Made by a program: the position numbers and the translations under genes. The notes under the pieces are model-generated. The model saw nothing but the letters and a program-made list of their open reading frames with translations, ran no database searches and was not told the DNA's origin. Source: an uncultured Veillonellaceae bacterium (GTDB taxonomy: Bacteria > Bacillota > Negativicutes > Veillonellales > Negativicoccaceae). From it: a stretch of 64,000 nucleotides of DNA. The stretch is taken from the NCBI GenBank assembly GCA_945876385.1, contig CAMCNU010000007.1, positions 1 to 64,000 on the forward strand, written 5' to 3'. Below, in pieces: positions 42,297 through 51,180 of this stretch; position 1 is the first letter of the stretch, and each line of letters opens with the position of its first letter.

Positions 42297-42542
42297 ATGA
42301 CAGGAACAAACAGTACGTGGAGCGCCGGCAAAATTCTCGGTGCGGTTCTCTTGGTTCTCGGCGGTGTGGCCCTGGCCGCGATTCCGCTGGCGATTGTCTA
42401 CGCGGTCGGACGCAAGATTTTGAAAGTCCAATGGCGCGTCGGCAAAAGTCTGCTGGGGATGTGGCTGACGAAGACCCATGCCAAGATGACGATTGCCCGT
42501 TGGGCGGGAAAAGGGATTTGGCGGATGCTGCGCGCCGTCTGA
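42297..42542 (+). CDS. Small membrane protein of unknown function
   Basis: An 81-residue protein with one long hydrophobic segment (about 10-37) and a basic, tryptophan-containing C-terminal helix (about 42-78) suited to lie on the membrane surface. CAGGTGAGCAA is a modest ribosome site. It is followed at once by a strong terminator. I recognise no family. Confidence 0.6.
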   Translation: MTGTNSTWSAGKILGAVLLVLGGVALAAIPLAIVYAVGRKILKVQWRVGKSLLGMWLTKTHAKMTIARWAGKGIWRMLRAV

Positions 42543-42553
42543 TGGCGGTGTAT

Positions 42554-42591
42554 AAAAAAGGAACGTAACGTGTCGTTACGTTCCTTTTTTT
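42554..42591. terminator. Bidirectional terminator after the 42297 gene
   Basis: A 17-bp perfect stem (42554-42570 with 42574-42590), A-rich on one side and T-rich on the other, separates convergent genes. Confidence 0.9.
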
Positions 42592-42599
42592 GTTACGAT

Positions 42600-43070
42600 T
42601 TATTCCGGCCCGCGGTACGGGTCTTCCGCACGCGGCGGATTGAAAATCGTAGCCATGACCATCGCCCGCCGCCATTCGGCGGGGGTCAGCGGCCGGCGGG
42701 CCGGCGCGACGTCGATCGCCGGTACGGCAGGGTAGGCCGCTTTTTCCGTTACAGCCGTGCGGCGTGCGGGGCGCGGCGGGCGCACCGCGGCGGGCGGCGC
42801 TGTCGTCGCGGCGTGTGCGGCGGGTGCCGTCACATCGGCAGGCACGACGGCAGGGGGAGCGGTCGGTGCGGGGGCATGCGGGCGGGTGTCCTCGTCGGTT
42901 TCGTCCGCCCATGTTTCCAAGCGCGCCGTGAGATCGGCCAGCCAGCGGGGCATGTCCTCCTCTGTCACAGGGGAGGAGGGCTCCGTCTTGCTCTGTTGGG
43001 GAGGCGACTGCAAGAAACGGCCGATGACGCCCATCAGCGCCCAGGCCAGGAGTACGACCAGAATTTCCAT
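42600..43070 (-). CDS. Proline/alanine-rich membrane-anchored protein
   Basis: A 156-residue protein with a short N-terminal membrane helix (about 2-18), a long Pro/Ala/Thr-rich low-complexity stretch (about 63-120), and a conserved-looking C-terminal piece LTPAEWRRAMVMATIFNPPR. It is last in the minus-strand run behind NfeD and FloA, starting at the FloA stop (TAATG). The end segment may dock on FloA or another membrane partner; that is inference. I recognise no named family. Confidence 0.65.
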   Translation of the reverse strand: MEILVVLLAWALMGVIGRFLQSPPQQSKTEPSSPVTEEDMPRWLADLTARLETWADETDEDTRPHAPAPTAPPAVVPADVTAPAAHAATTAPPAAVRPPRPARRTAVTEKAAYPAVPAIDVAPARRPLTPAEWRRAMVMATIFNPPRAEDPYRGPE

Positions 43071-44062
43071 CAGCGATTACCCGATTTCGATTCGTAGGGG
43101 TCGCCCGGATCGGCGATGGAATCGCGCATCTTCGTATCCGCTTGGATGTTTTGCAAGCGGTAGTGATCCATGACACCGAGATTGCCTTCGCGGAGCGCTT
43201 GCGCCAGCGCAATCGGCACTTCGGCCTGTGCACGGACGACTTCCGCCTGCATTTCCTGCGTATGGGCGCGCATCTCCTGTTCTTTGGCGACGGCCATGGC
43301 GCGGCGCTCTTCCGCACGAGCCTGAGCGATGCGTTTGTCCGCTTCGGCCTGGTCGGTTTGCAGTTCCGCGCCGATATTGCGGCCGACATCGACATCGGCA
43401 ATATCGATGGACAGAATCTCAAAGGCCGTTCCCGCGTCGAGGCCTTTTTCCAAGACCGTGCGGGAGATGTGGTCGGGGTTTTCCAAGACGTCCGTATGCC
43501 GTTCCGACGAGCCGACCGTCGTGACGATACCTTCGCCGACACGCGCGATGATGGTCGCCTCACCGGCGCCCCCGACCAGCCGGTCGATATTGGCGCGAAC
43601 GGTGACACGGGCGCGGACTTTGAGCTCGATGCCGTTTTTCGCCATGGCGGAAATGATCGGCGTTTCGATGACTTTCGGATTGACGCTCATTTGGACCGCT
43701 TCGAGCACGTTGCGGCCGGCCAGGTCAATGGCGGCGGAACGCTCAAATGTCAGCGGAATGGAGGCACGGTGCGCCGCAATCAGCGCATCGACGACACGAT
43801 CGACATCGCCGCCCGCCAGGTAGTGCGCTTCCAGCTGGGCGGCATTGACATCAAGGCCCGCCTTGAACCCTTTGACGAGCGGCAGGACAATCGTGCGCGG
43901 CGGGACGCGACGCAGGCGCATCCCGATTAAATCAAAAATCCCGATGCTGACGCCGGCCGCCAACGCGGAAATCCACAGACCGAGCGGGACAAAGTGAAGA
44001 AAAATAAAGATGGCGATGATAATCAGAAAGACGCTCATGCCGGGTAAGAGGATACTCATCAT
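43070..44062 (-). CDS. floA: Flotillin-like protein FloA
   Basis: FloA organises membrane microdomains. The 330-residue protein has an N-terminal membrane hairpin (about 3-45), [16 protein letters not shown]-like charged edge, and a long SPFH region (about 60-230) reading [19 protein letters not shown] and [20 protein letters not shown] in family fashion. A coiled-coil rich in Ala and Glu follows to about 290. It is 9 bases after the NfeD gene; NfeD-FloA operons are common in Firmicutes. GGAGTCTATG-type spacing precedes the ATG. Confidence 0.93.
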   Translation of the reverse strand: MMSILLPGMSVFLIIIAIFIFLHFVPLGLWISALAAGVSIGIFDLIGMRLRRVPPRTIVLPLVKGFKAGLDVNAAQLEAHYLAGGDVDRVVDALIAAHRASIPLTFERSAAIDLAGRNVLEAVQMSVNPKVIETPIISAMAKNGIELKVRARVTVRANIDRLVGGAGEATIIARVGEGIVTTVGSSERHTDVLENPDHISRTVLEKGLDAGTAFEILSIDIADVDVGRNIGAELQTDQAEADKRIAQARAEERRAMAVAKEQEMRAHTQEMQAEVVRAQAEVPIALAQALREGNLGVMDHYRLQNIQADTKMRDSIADPGDPYESKSGNR

Positions 44063-44071
44063 AGACTCCTT

Positions 44072-45385
44072 TTAGACAATAGCGGCGACAACGATGCGCG
44101 AGCCGCTGACAGTAATGACTTGGACGGGGGTGCCCGCCGGAATAAATTCGCCGCGGGTGACGACATCCAGTCGGGTATCGTCGATGCGGACCGTACCGGC
44201 CGGTCGCAGCGGCGTGACAGCGATGCCCCGCGCGTGCAGGTAGGCCGAATAGTCCGCGTTGCTGACGTAGCCGTCAATCGAAGTACTGCGCGCGGTGAGC
44301 GCGAGGCGGTGCCAGAGCCGGCCGGCGGAGAGGTAGCGGGCCATCAGCGCAAAGAGGACGACAGCGAGAATCAATCCGCCGAGCGTCAGGTACAGCGCGC
44401 CGGTACCGCCGCCCAGGAGCAGGTACACGCCGGCCAGAATCAGCAGCAGTCCCGTGCCCGCGCCCCAGCCGCTGAAGAATACGAGCAGGTCGCCGAGCAA
44501 CAGGAGAATCCCGCCGCCGATGAGTACGGGCTCCAGCCAGCCGACGGTGCCCGCTTGCCACGGGCCGGCCAGCAGCAAGGCGGCGGCGACCGCCGCGACC
44601 AATCCGCCGCCGGAAAAGCCGGCGGTTTTGATTTCCGCGAGCAACGCGGCAAAGAGGATGCCGATTAAGGCGATTTGCCAAATCGGTGATGACAGCCAGC
44701 CCGTCAGTCGGTCCGTCCACTCCGGCGCGACCGTATGGCGTGACGCCGCAGACCACGGCGAGGCGGCGAGCAGGTCGTCGATGTCCTGTGCCGTGCGGGT
44801 CGCTATACCGGCGCTGACCGCATCGGCGGCGGTCAGGGACAGGATCGTGCCGGGGGCCGCATAGGGCGGTGCGCCGCGCGTTTTGTCCACCATGGCGGCG
44901 GCCAGCTCGGCATTGCGCCCGCGCGCTTGTGCTGTCGCAGCAAATTCACCGCGCAGTGCCGCAATCGTTTTTTCCGTCGCGGGGATCGGTTCGGCCGCGC
45001 CGATACTGCCGTCCGGCGCCATGACCACCTCACGGGCGGCCAGTGCGATGAGCGCGCCGGCCGACCACGCCCGCGGGTGCACATAGGCAATCGTCGCCGC
45101 GCTCGTGCGGAGCAAGGTATCGCGGATTTGCGTCGCGGGAGCGACTTCGCCGCCGAATGTGTCCAAATCGAGGAGAATGACACTTTGCCGTGTTTCCGCG
45201 AGATGCACGGCACGACGGACATGGGCGGCGGTGCCGCTGTCGATTTCACCGTGAATCGGGACAATCAGCACCTCGGCGGCGCGAACGGGGACGAGGCTCG
45301 GCAGTACACAGAGCAGTGCTGCCAGCATCGTCCACAGAGCGAGTCGAAACAGTGAGCGCGTGTATGCGCGGTCAGGATTCCGCAT
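44072..45385 (-). CDS. NfeD membrane serine protease (long form)
   Basis: This 437-residue protein joins a ClpP-class periplasmic serine protease domain to the NfeD OB-fold domain. It has a signal/anchor helix (about 12-35), the protease segment with LLDLDTFGGEV and a nucleophile-type ARAWSAGALIAL stretch (the Ser-Ala-Gly elbow), a lysine dyad region after AMVDKT, five membrane helices (about 235-350) and a C-terminal OB fold (about 365-437). Long NfeD proteins partner FloA and cleave membrane substrates. The start overlaps the upstream gene by 14 bases, so the true start could be slightly downstream. Confidence 0.88.
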   Translation of the reverse strand: MRNPDRAYTRSLFRLALWTMLAALLCVLPSLVPVRAAEVLIVPIHGEIDSGTAAHVRRAVHLAETRQSVILLDLDTFGGEVAPATQIRDTLLRTSAATIAYVHPRAWSAGALIALAAREVVMAPDGSIGAAEPIPATEKTIAALRGEFAATAQARGRNAELAAAMVDKTRGAPPYAAPGTILSLTAADAVSAGIATRTAQDIDDLLAASPWSAASRHTVAPEWTDRLTGWLSSPIWQIALIGILFAALLAEIKTAGFSGGGLVAAVAAALLLAGPWQAGTVGWLEPVLIGGGILLLLGDLLVFFSGWGAGTGLLLILAGVYLLLGGGTGALYLTLGGLILAVVLFALMARYLSAGRLWHRLALTARSTSIDGYVSNADYSAYLHARGIAVTPLRPAGTVRIDDTRLDVVTRGEFIPAGTPVQVITVSGSRIVVAAIV

Positions 45386-45803
45386 ATTTGTCGCCCTTGC
45401 CGTTGCCGTGGAACAGATTCATCAGTACCCGCGCCCGTTCGGGACTCAAATTGCTCATTCGGGCAAATTCGGTCATCGGATTGCCGCGTTCTTCCCGGCG
45501 GGCGCGCATATAGGCGCGACGGTCGTCGCGGGTCATGCCTTCGACCGCGACCAAATCGCGTTGCCGACGGTCATAGCGGAAGGTCATATATTGCCATGTC
45601 GCCATACCTTCGCGGGCGGTGATCGTGCCGTCTTCAATCCAGTGCAGCAGGTAGTAGTAGGCTGCCTGCGGATGGTGCGGCGACAGTGCGCGCGCCTGCG
45701 CCGGCATCTGCGGCGGCACCGGCACGGCCGCGACGGCGGCGAGCGGCACGGTCGTCAGCGCAAGACCTGCCGCCAGTGTGAACAGTACGTGTTTCGCATG
45801 CAT
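45372..45803 (-). CDS. Secreted protein of unknown function
   Basis: A 143-residue precursor with a signal peptide ending AAVAAVP (about residue 27), then a basic, methionine- and arginine-rich mature part with the tracts QAAYYYLLHWIEDGTITAREG and MTRDDRRAYMRARREERGN. The small charged helical character brings to mind CpxP/Spy-like periplasmic chaperones, but the signature LTxxQ is absent and I do not assign it. The start is the ATG at 45803; the TTG before it is possible. It is first in the run with NfeD and FloA, behind a palindromic promoter. Confidence 0.65.
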   Translation of the reverse strand: MHAKHVLFTLAAGLALTTVPLAAVAAVPVPPQMPAQARALSPHHPQAAYYYLLHWIEDGTITAREGMATWQYMTFRYDRRQRDLVAVEGMTRDDRRAYMRARREERGNPMTEFARMSNLSPERARVLMNLFHGNGKGDKYAES

Positions 45804-45842
45804 CAAGCTTCACCCTTTCTTGTTAATTCGACGGTTATCAAT

Positions 45843-45882
45843 GTATAGTATTACTATACCCGCGACGCGGCGGGATTGTCAA
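45843..45882 (-). promoter_or_regulatory. Promoter of the secreted-protein/NfeD/FloA run, with palindromic operator
   Basis: On the minus strand TTGACA (45877-45882) and TATAGT (45853-45858) are 18 bases apart. A perfect 17-base palindrome GTATAGTATTACTATAC (45843-45859) covers the -10 element, a strong operator candidate. Confidence 0.65.
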
Positions 45883-45901
45883 TTTGTCAACATGCGGTGA
45901 T

Positions 45902-45930
45902 TTGCGCTGCTGACGGAAAATCCGTACAAT
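45902..45930 (+). promoter_or_regulatory. Promoter of the 45947-CobN unit
   Basis: TTGCGC (45902-45907) and TACAAT (45925-45930) are 17 bases apart, ending just before the ribosome site of the 45947 gene. Confidence 0.6.
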
Positions 45931-45946
45931 AGATAAAGGAGGGATT

Positions 45947-46432
45947 ATGGACGGACAACAACAGGAAATGTGTTTGGACACGGCCGCACGGGCGGCGTTC
46001 CCCGCGCAGGCGGTCTATGCCGTGATGGCGATTATTTTCGGGGTAGGCGCATACCGGACGGAGGTGTCTTCGCTCGCGGTCGAATACAGTATCGGCGTGC
46101 TCATGTGTATCTGGCTGATTTATTGTCGGCGGCCGGTGTTGTGCCGCTTGCGGGAAGAGGAGATGACGGTGACCGTCGCCGAGGAAGGCATCGGTCTGCA
46201 GATGCTCGCATCGCTCGGTCGGCGGCGCTACCTCATCGTGCCGTATGCGGCGGTGGCGGGGGTCTCGGCGGACTGGCGGCAGCTCTGCCTGCGCAATCGG
46301 CAGGGACTGCACAGTATCGTGCCGGTCGATTGGCAGGAGCTCACGGCGCACGATCGCGGACGGATTTTGCGGGCAATCGGCGCCTGGAACGACAAGCAAC
46401 GCAAGACACAAGAACAGCAGGAAGAAGGGTGA
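45947..46432 (+). CDS. Two-helix membrane protein upstream of CobN
   Basis: A 161-residue protein with two adjacent N-terminal membrane helices (about 17-36 and 43-60), then a soluble domain of about 95 residues whose strands (MTVTVAEEGIGLQML, YLIVPYAAVAGVSADWRQL and LHSIVPVDW) resemble the PH-like fold of YcxB/bPH2 proteins. AAAGGAGGGATT precedes the ATG. It ends 3 bases before the CobN-like gene and should be made with it, possibly anchoring or serving that protein. Confidence 0.65.
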   Translation: MDGQQQEMCLDTAARAAFPAQAVYAVMAIIFGVGAYRTEVSSLAVEYSIGVLMCIWLIYCRRPVLCRLREEEMTVTVAEEGIGLQMLASLGRRRYLIVPYAAVAGVSADWRQLCLRNRQGLHSIVPVDWQELTAHDRGRILRAIGAWNDKQRKTQEQQEEG

Positions 46433-46435
46433 CGA

Positions 46436-49400
46436 ATGGGACATATCTATTGGCTGACGAATACGCAATCGCAGGCGGAACGGGTCGGCTTGGCACTGGC
46501 GGCGCGGCGTGCGGACGGGGAGGACCTGCCCGCCACCGTCGTGCGGATTACCGATGCCAATGCGGCGAAGTGGGCGGCGCACGATTGGTCGGATGCCGTG
46601 CTGGTCGTGATTTCGCTGATGGGCGGCCATGCAATTGCCGAACCGCTGGGGGCGGCGCTCGCGGCGGCGGGCGTACCGCACTGGGTGTACTTGACGCACG
46701 GACCGGAGACATGGCGGCGGCGTGACGTGACGGCGGCGCAGGAAGCGCGGATAGACGAATACTTGAATGCGGGGGGCTTGGCCAATTATGAAGCGCTGTG
46801 GCAGTACTTGGCGGTGACTTTTCTCGGTCGCGGCGGTGAGGCGCCGGCGCCGCTTGCCCAGCGGGAAGAAGGGCTGTACTATCCGGGCGAAGCGCCGTAC
46901 GGGACGCTGGCGGAGTATCAGGCACGGCACTGGCGGCCGGACCGGTACACGGTCGGATTTTTCTTTTTGCGGGACGATTGGCTGTGGGGCAAAACGGAAT
47001 TTTACGATACCTTGATTCATGCCGTGGAAGAAGCGGGGATGAATGTCCTGGCGTTGTTTACACATTGGGGAAAAGCAACGGCGCAGGGCACGACCATCGA
47101 TGCGAATGCCCGCGCGTTTTTCTGTGACGCGGCGGGCGAGACCGTGCCGGATGTCTTGATTAATCATCATCGCATGTCGATGCGACTGGGACGGGCGACC
47201 GACCCCGATTTTTTGGCGGCACTCGGTGTGCCGGTCTTGCAGGCCTATCATGCGCGGCGCAGCTACGAGGCTTGGCGCGAATCGACGTCGGGACTGACGC
47301 CGACGGAAGTGTCGTCGACGGTGGCGATGATCGAGCATGACGGCATCGTCCACGGCCCGGTGGTGTCGCACCAGGAGCAGGATGCGGACGGCACGGCGAC
47401 ACGGGCGGCGTGGGCATACGGTGTTCGCTTGCTGGTCAATCGTTGCCGGCGCTGGGCGCGCTTGCGGCGCCTGCCCAATGCGGAGAAAAAAGTCGCCTTG
47501 ATTTTGCATAATTATCCCGCCAACAACGCCCATGTCGGGTGTGCGGCGGACTTGGATTCCCCCGCGTCGCTGTGGCGCATCCTGGAGCGCCTGCAAGCGG
47601 AAGGTTACGATGTCGGTACCTTGCCGCCCGATGCGGCGACCTTGTGGCAAGCGGTGATGAGCCATATGACGAATGACCGTACCTATGCCGGTGAAGCGCG
47701 GACGGCGGCCGCGACGCATATCACGAATGCCGCCGTGACGGACTATGAGGCGGGACTGGCACCGGCCGTGCGTGCCCAACTGGAAGAGGCGTGGGGGCCG
47801 GCGCCGGGCGATGTCATGGCGGACGAGGACGGACTGATTTTGCCGGGATTCGTCACGGGGAATATCTACATCGGCCTGCAACCGCCGCGCGGTTTCGGTG
47901 AAAATCCGTCGGCGATTATACACAGTCCGACGATGCCGCCGACGCATCACTACTTGGCGTTTTATCGTTACTTACAAACGATTTGGGGGGCGGACGCCTA
48001 TGTGCATATCGGGACGCACGGCTCGCAGGAGTGGCTGCCCGGCAAGCAGGTCGGCCTTTCGGATACTTGTTACCCCCTGTTGACGATGGACGAAATGCCC
48101 AATCTTTATCCCTACCTCGTGACCATCATCGGCGAGGGGATTCAGGCCAAACGACGCGGCTATGCCGCCCTCATCGGCTACCTGCCCGCGCCGGCCGCAC
48201 CGGGCGGTTTGTACGGGCGGTGGGAAGAGATGGAGCCGCTGGCGGACGAATATACGCATGCCAAGACCTACCAGCCCGACCGCATCGAGCATGTACTGAC
48301 CAAAATCGACGAGCTCATCGCGGCACTCGGGATGACGGAGCATTTCGCCGATGCACGGGCGCGCGGAGCGGAGGATTATGTGCTGGCGATTCATCTCTTT
48401 ATGGAATCCATCGCCCATCGCTCCAGCCGGACGGGACTGCATATTCTCGGTCGTGCGCCGGAAGGGGCGGAGCTGTTGCACTTGGTCGCCCAAGTGACCG
48501 CGGTACCGCAGGCCGACCGGGCGTCGCTGGCCGAAACGGTGGCGGCCGCATTGGGCGTATCGTACCCCGGTCTGCTCGTGACGGACGCCTTGACGGCGGA
48601 CGAGTTGGCGGCACAGGCACAGGTGCGTGCCGTGACGCAGGAGTGGCTGGAGGCGCTCGCGGACGCGGAGTGGGACGTGGCGCGGCTAGGCGAGACGCCG
48701 GTCCCCTTGACCGAGGACTTGGCGGCGTATGCGGATTATATCCGTACGGTCGTCGTGCCGCGCATTGCGGACACGTCGCGTGAAATCGACGCGATTGCGG
48801 TCGGACTCGGCGGCGGCTTTATCGAACCGTCGCCGGGCGGTTCGCCGTCGTCGGGAAACCTTGACGTATTGCCGACGGGACGCAATTTTTACGGAGTGGA
48901 CCCGTCCCGCCTGCCGACCCCGACGGCGTGGGATTTCGGTGTGCGACTGGGCGACGAGCTGCTCGAACGCTACGTCGCGGATGAGGGGCACTATCCGGAA
49001 ACGGTCGGGATTATCGTCTGGGCAGGGCCGAACTTGCGCAGCAACGGCCAATGTCTGGCGGAAATCCTCTACCTGCTCGGCGTGCGGCCGATTTGGCGCA
49101 AAGACAGCGGCAAAATCGACGGCTTGGAATTAATCCCGACGGCAGAGCTCGGTCGGCCGCGTATCGATGTCACCGCCCGTATCAGCGGGCTGGTGCGCGA
49201 TGCGCTGCCGCAAGCGGTGAGCCTGGTCAATCGGGCGGTGGCACTGGTGGCCGAGCTCGATGAGCCGGATACGCTCAACTACCTCGCCAAGCATGTTCGC
49301 GCGGATGTGGCGGCGGCCGAGGCGGAGGGAATCGATCCCGCAACGGCGCTCGTCGAGGCGCGTTACCGCGTCTTCGGTTGCCCTCCCGGTGCGTACGGTG

Positions 49401-50101
49401 CGGGAGTCAGTGCGCTGCTCGATGAGAAGAACTGGGAGACGGACGACGACTTGGCGGATACCTATGTCACCTGGGGCGGCTACGCCTATGATGAAACGGG
49501 CACCGCACATGCCAATCCCGCCGCCTTTCGGCGGCGGCTGGCGACGCTGGACGTGACCGTCAAAAACGAAGATACACGGGATTTGCATTTGATGAGTTCC
49601 GACGATTTCAACGCCTACCACGGCGGAATGATTGCCGCAGTGCGTGCTGTCGGCGGTCGTACGCCGCGGTCGTACGTCGGGGATACGTCGGCGCGGACGC
49701 AGGTCGCGGTGCGCAGTCTGGCGGAAGAATTTCAACAGGTCATCCAGGGCGAGGCGCTCAATCCGCAATTTATCCGCGGGATGATGAAACACGGCTACAA
49801 AGGGGCGCTGGAGCTGGCCAAAAATGCGGCCTTTGCGTTCGGCTGGGATGCGACGTCGCGGGTGATGAATGACGCGCTCTATACCCGCATTGCCGAGTCG
49901 TACGTGCTGGACGAAGAGGTGCGGCAGTGGATGCGCGAGGTCAATCCGTGGGCGTTGCATGAGATTACGGAGACATTGTTTGAGGCGCGGCGGCGCGGAT
50001 TCTGGCAGATGAGTGAAGCGATGGAGCAGGCGCTCCGCGATATTTACCTGGCGACGGAAGGCGAGCTCGAAGCACAAGGCGAAACGGCGGATGAATCGTA
50101 A
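46436..50101 (+). CDS. cobN: CobN-like chelatase large subunit
   Basis: CobN/ChlH-type proteins hold the tetrapyrrole while a metal is inserted (or, in HmuS-like members, removed). The 1221-residue protein is near CobN length and has the core signature HIGTHGSQEWLPGKQVGLS (about 523-541), the preceding IYIGLQPPRGFGEN and a late APNLRSNGQCLAEILYLLG-type stretch. There is no signal peptide or membrane anchor, so it is cytoplasmic. No CobS/CobT or ChlI/ChlD ATPase gene is nearby, and the B12 pathway genes are absent from the window. GAAGAAGGGTGACGA precedes the ATG. Substrate and direction of the reaction are open. Confidence 0.88.
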   Translation: MGHIYWLTNTQSQAERVGLALAARRADGEDLPATVVRITDANAAKWAAHDWSDAVLVVISLMGGHAIAEPLGAALAAAGVPHWVYLTHGPETWRRRDVTAAQEARIDEYLNAGGLANYEALWQYLAVTFLGRGGEAPAPLAQREEGLYYPGEAPYGTLAEYQARHWRPDRYTVGFFFLRDDWLWGKTEFYDTLIHAVEEAGMNVLALFTHWGKATAQGTTIDANARAFFCDAAGETVPDVLINHHRMSMRLGRATDPDFLAALGVPVLQAYHARRSYEAWRESTSGLTPTEVSSTVAMIEHDGIVHGPVVSHQEQDADGTATRAAWAYGVRLLVNRCRRWARLRRLPNAEKKVALILHNYPANNAHVGCAADLDSPASLWRILERLQAEGYDVGTLPPDAATLWQAVMSHMTNDRTYAGEARTAAATHITNAAVTDYEAGLAPAVRAQLEEAWGPAPGDVMADEDGLILPGFVTGNIYIGLQPPRGFGENPSAIIHSPTMPPTHHYLAFYRYLQTIWGADAYVHIGTHGSQEWLPGKQVGLSDTCYPLLTMDEMPNLYPYLVTIIGEGIQAKRRGYAALIGYLPAPAAPGGLYGRWEEMEPLADEYTHAKTYQPDRIEHVLTKIDELIAALGMTEHFADARARGAEDYVLAIHLFMESIAHRSSRTGLHILGRAPEGAELLHLVAQVTAVPQADRASLAETVAAALGVSYPGLLVTDALTADELAAQAQVRAVTQEWLEALADAEWDVARLGETPVPLTEDLAAYADYIRTVVVPRIADTSREIDAIAVGLGGGFIEPSPGGSPSSGNLDVLPTGRNFYGVDPSRLPTPTAWDFGVRLGDELLERYVADEGHYPETVGIIVWAGPNLRSNGQCLAEILYLLGVRPIWRKDSGKIDGLELIPTAELGRPRIDVTARISGLVRDALPQAVSLVNRAVALVAELDEPDTLNYLAKHVRADVAAAEAEGIDPATALVEARYRVFGCPPGAYGAGVSALLDEKNWETDDDLADTYVTWGGYAYDETGTAHANPAAFRRRLATLDVTVKNEDTRDLHLMSSDDFNAYHGGMIAAVRAVGGRTPRSYVGDTSARTQVAVRSLAEEFQQVIQGEALNPQFIRGMMKHGYKGALELAKNAAFAFGWDATSRVMNDALYTRIAESYVLDEEVRQWMREVNPWALHEITETLFEARRRGFWQMSEAMEQALRDIYLATEGELEAQGETADES

Positions 50102-50151
50102 TTGGCCCGCCGACATTAATAATGATGACGATACAGTAAGGAGACGGCTAG

Positions 50152-51075
50152 ATGGAGAGTAAAGCGGAGACGGTCGCGCAGGTCGCGAGCGAGCACACGG
50201 AAAAAGTAAAAGAAGGCGTGGTCGAGCAGGTTGCCTGGTGGCAGGCCGGCATGGAATATGTATGGAACTATCTCAGTGCGCATTTGATGGATTTTATTGC
50301 GGCGCTGGTGATTTTGCTGGTGGGGATTTGGATTGCCCGCCGGATTGAAGGTCTGGCGCGGCGGATTATGGATCGCGCCAATGTCGAACCGACGGTCAGC
50401 GGATTTTTGGGGCAATTGATTTATTTCCTGATGCTGATTGTGGTCATTATCGCGGCGCTCAGCAAGATGGGCGTACCGACGACGTCGTTTGCGGCCGCCA
50501 TCGGCGGTCTGGGTCTCGGCGTCGGCTTGGCGCTCAAGGACAATGTCAGCAACTTGGCGTCGGGCCTTCTCATCTTGGCGTTCAAGCCGTTTCGCGTGGG
50601 GGACTATATCGCTGTCGGCGGCAATGACGGCACGGTGACCGCGATTACGATGATGCACACCAATATCAAGACGATGGGATATCAGAATGTCATCGTCCCC
50701 AATCAGGTGATGGCCTCGTCCGTCGTCAAGAATTATTCCACGCATCCGACGCGGTGTATGGAGTTGTACCTCGATGTGGATTATGAACACGATCCGCAGG
50801 TTACGATTGACTTGTTACGGCGGATTTATGAAGCAGATGAAGCGGTCCTCAATGCCCGCACGATGGATATCGGGATTCGCGAGTTCGGAGAGAACAGCGT
50901 GCGGATTTATTCCAATCCGGAGATGCGGCGCGAGCAATACTGGTCGGCGTATTATCGGCTGATGCAGACCATCAAGAGAGAGCTGGAAGCGGCGGGCATC
51001 AGTATCCCGTATCCGCAACGGGTGCTGCACGTCGTGCATCCGCGCGACGCCCAAGCCGAATCACCACACAAGTAA
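50152..51075 (+). CDS. Small-conductance mechanosensitive channel (MscS family)
   Basis: A 307-residue MscS-type channel. Residues 1-30 are a polar, helical N-tail; three membrane helices follow (about 47-65, 85-103 and 108-130). The pore helix reads GGLGLGVGLALKDNVSNLASG, with the Gly/Ala packing of MscS. The beta domain and C-terminal domain have FRVGDYI and VPNQVMAS. AAGGAGACGGCTAG precedes the ATG. With MscL in the window there are two tension-gated valves. It is 50 bases from the CobN gene and may be transcribed with it. Confidence 0.93.
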   Translation: MESKAETVAQVASEHTEKVKEGVVEQVAWWQAGMEYVWNYLSAHLMDFIAALVILLVGIWIARRIEGLARRIMDRANVEPTVSGFLGQLIYFLMLIVVIIAALSKMGVPTTSFAAAIGGLGLGVGLALKDNVSNLASGLLILAFKPFRVGDYIAVGGNDGTVTAITMMHTNIKTMGYQNVIVPNQVMASSVVKNYSTHPTRCMELYLDVDYEHDPQVTIDLLRRIYEADEAVLNARTMDIGIREFGENSVRIYSNPEMRREQYWSAYYRLMQTIKRELEAAGISIPYPQRVLHVVHPRDAQAESPHK

Positions 51076-51085
51076 GCACGGCGAG

Positions 51086-51117
51086 ATGCACGTGGCCTTC
51101 GGGTCACGTGCATTTTG
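51086..51117 (+). terminator. Terminator of the MscS gene
   Basis: A 9-bp stem ATGCACGTG/CACGTGCAT (51086-51094 with 51105-51113) is followed by TTTT. Confidence 0.75.
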
Positions 51118-51180
51118 CTTGCGGGGATGCCGTGAGGGGCGCATGCGTGATACAATAGAGGGCAGAGAAGGAGGCATGAC

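Noticed and set aside
50115-50135. A Fur-like AT-rich stretch upstream of the MscS gene
   Set aside because: It agrees with the consensus at about 11 of 19 positions but has no promoter next to it, and an iron-controlled MscS is unlikely.
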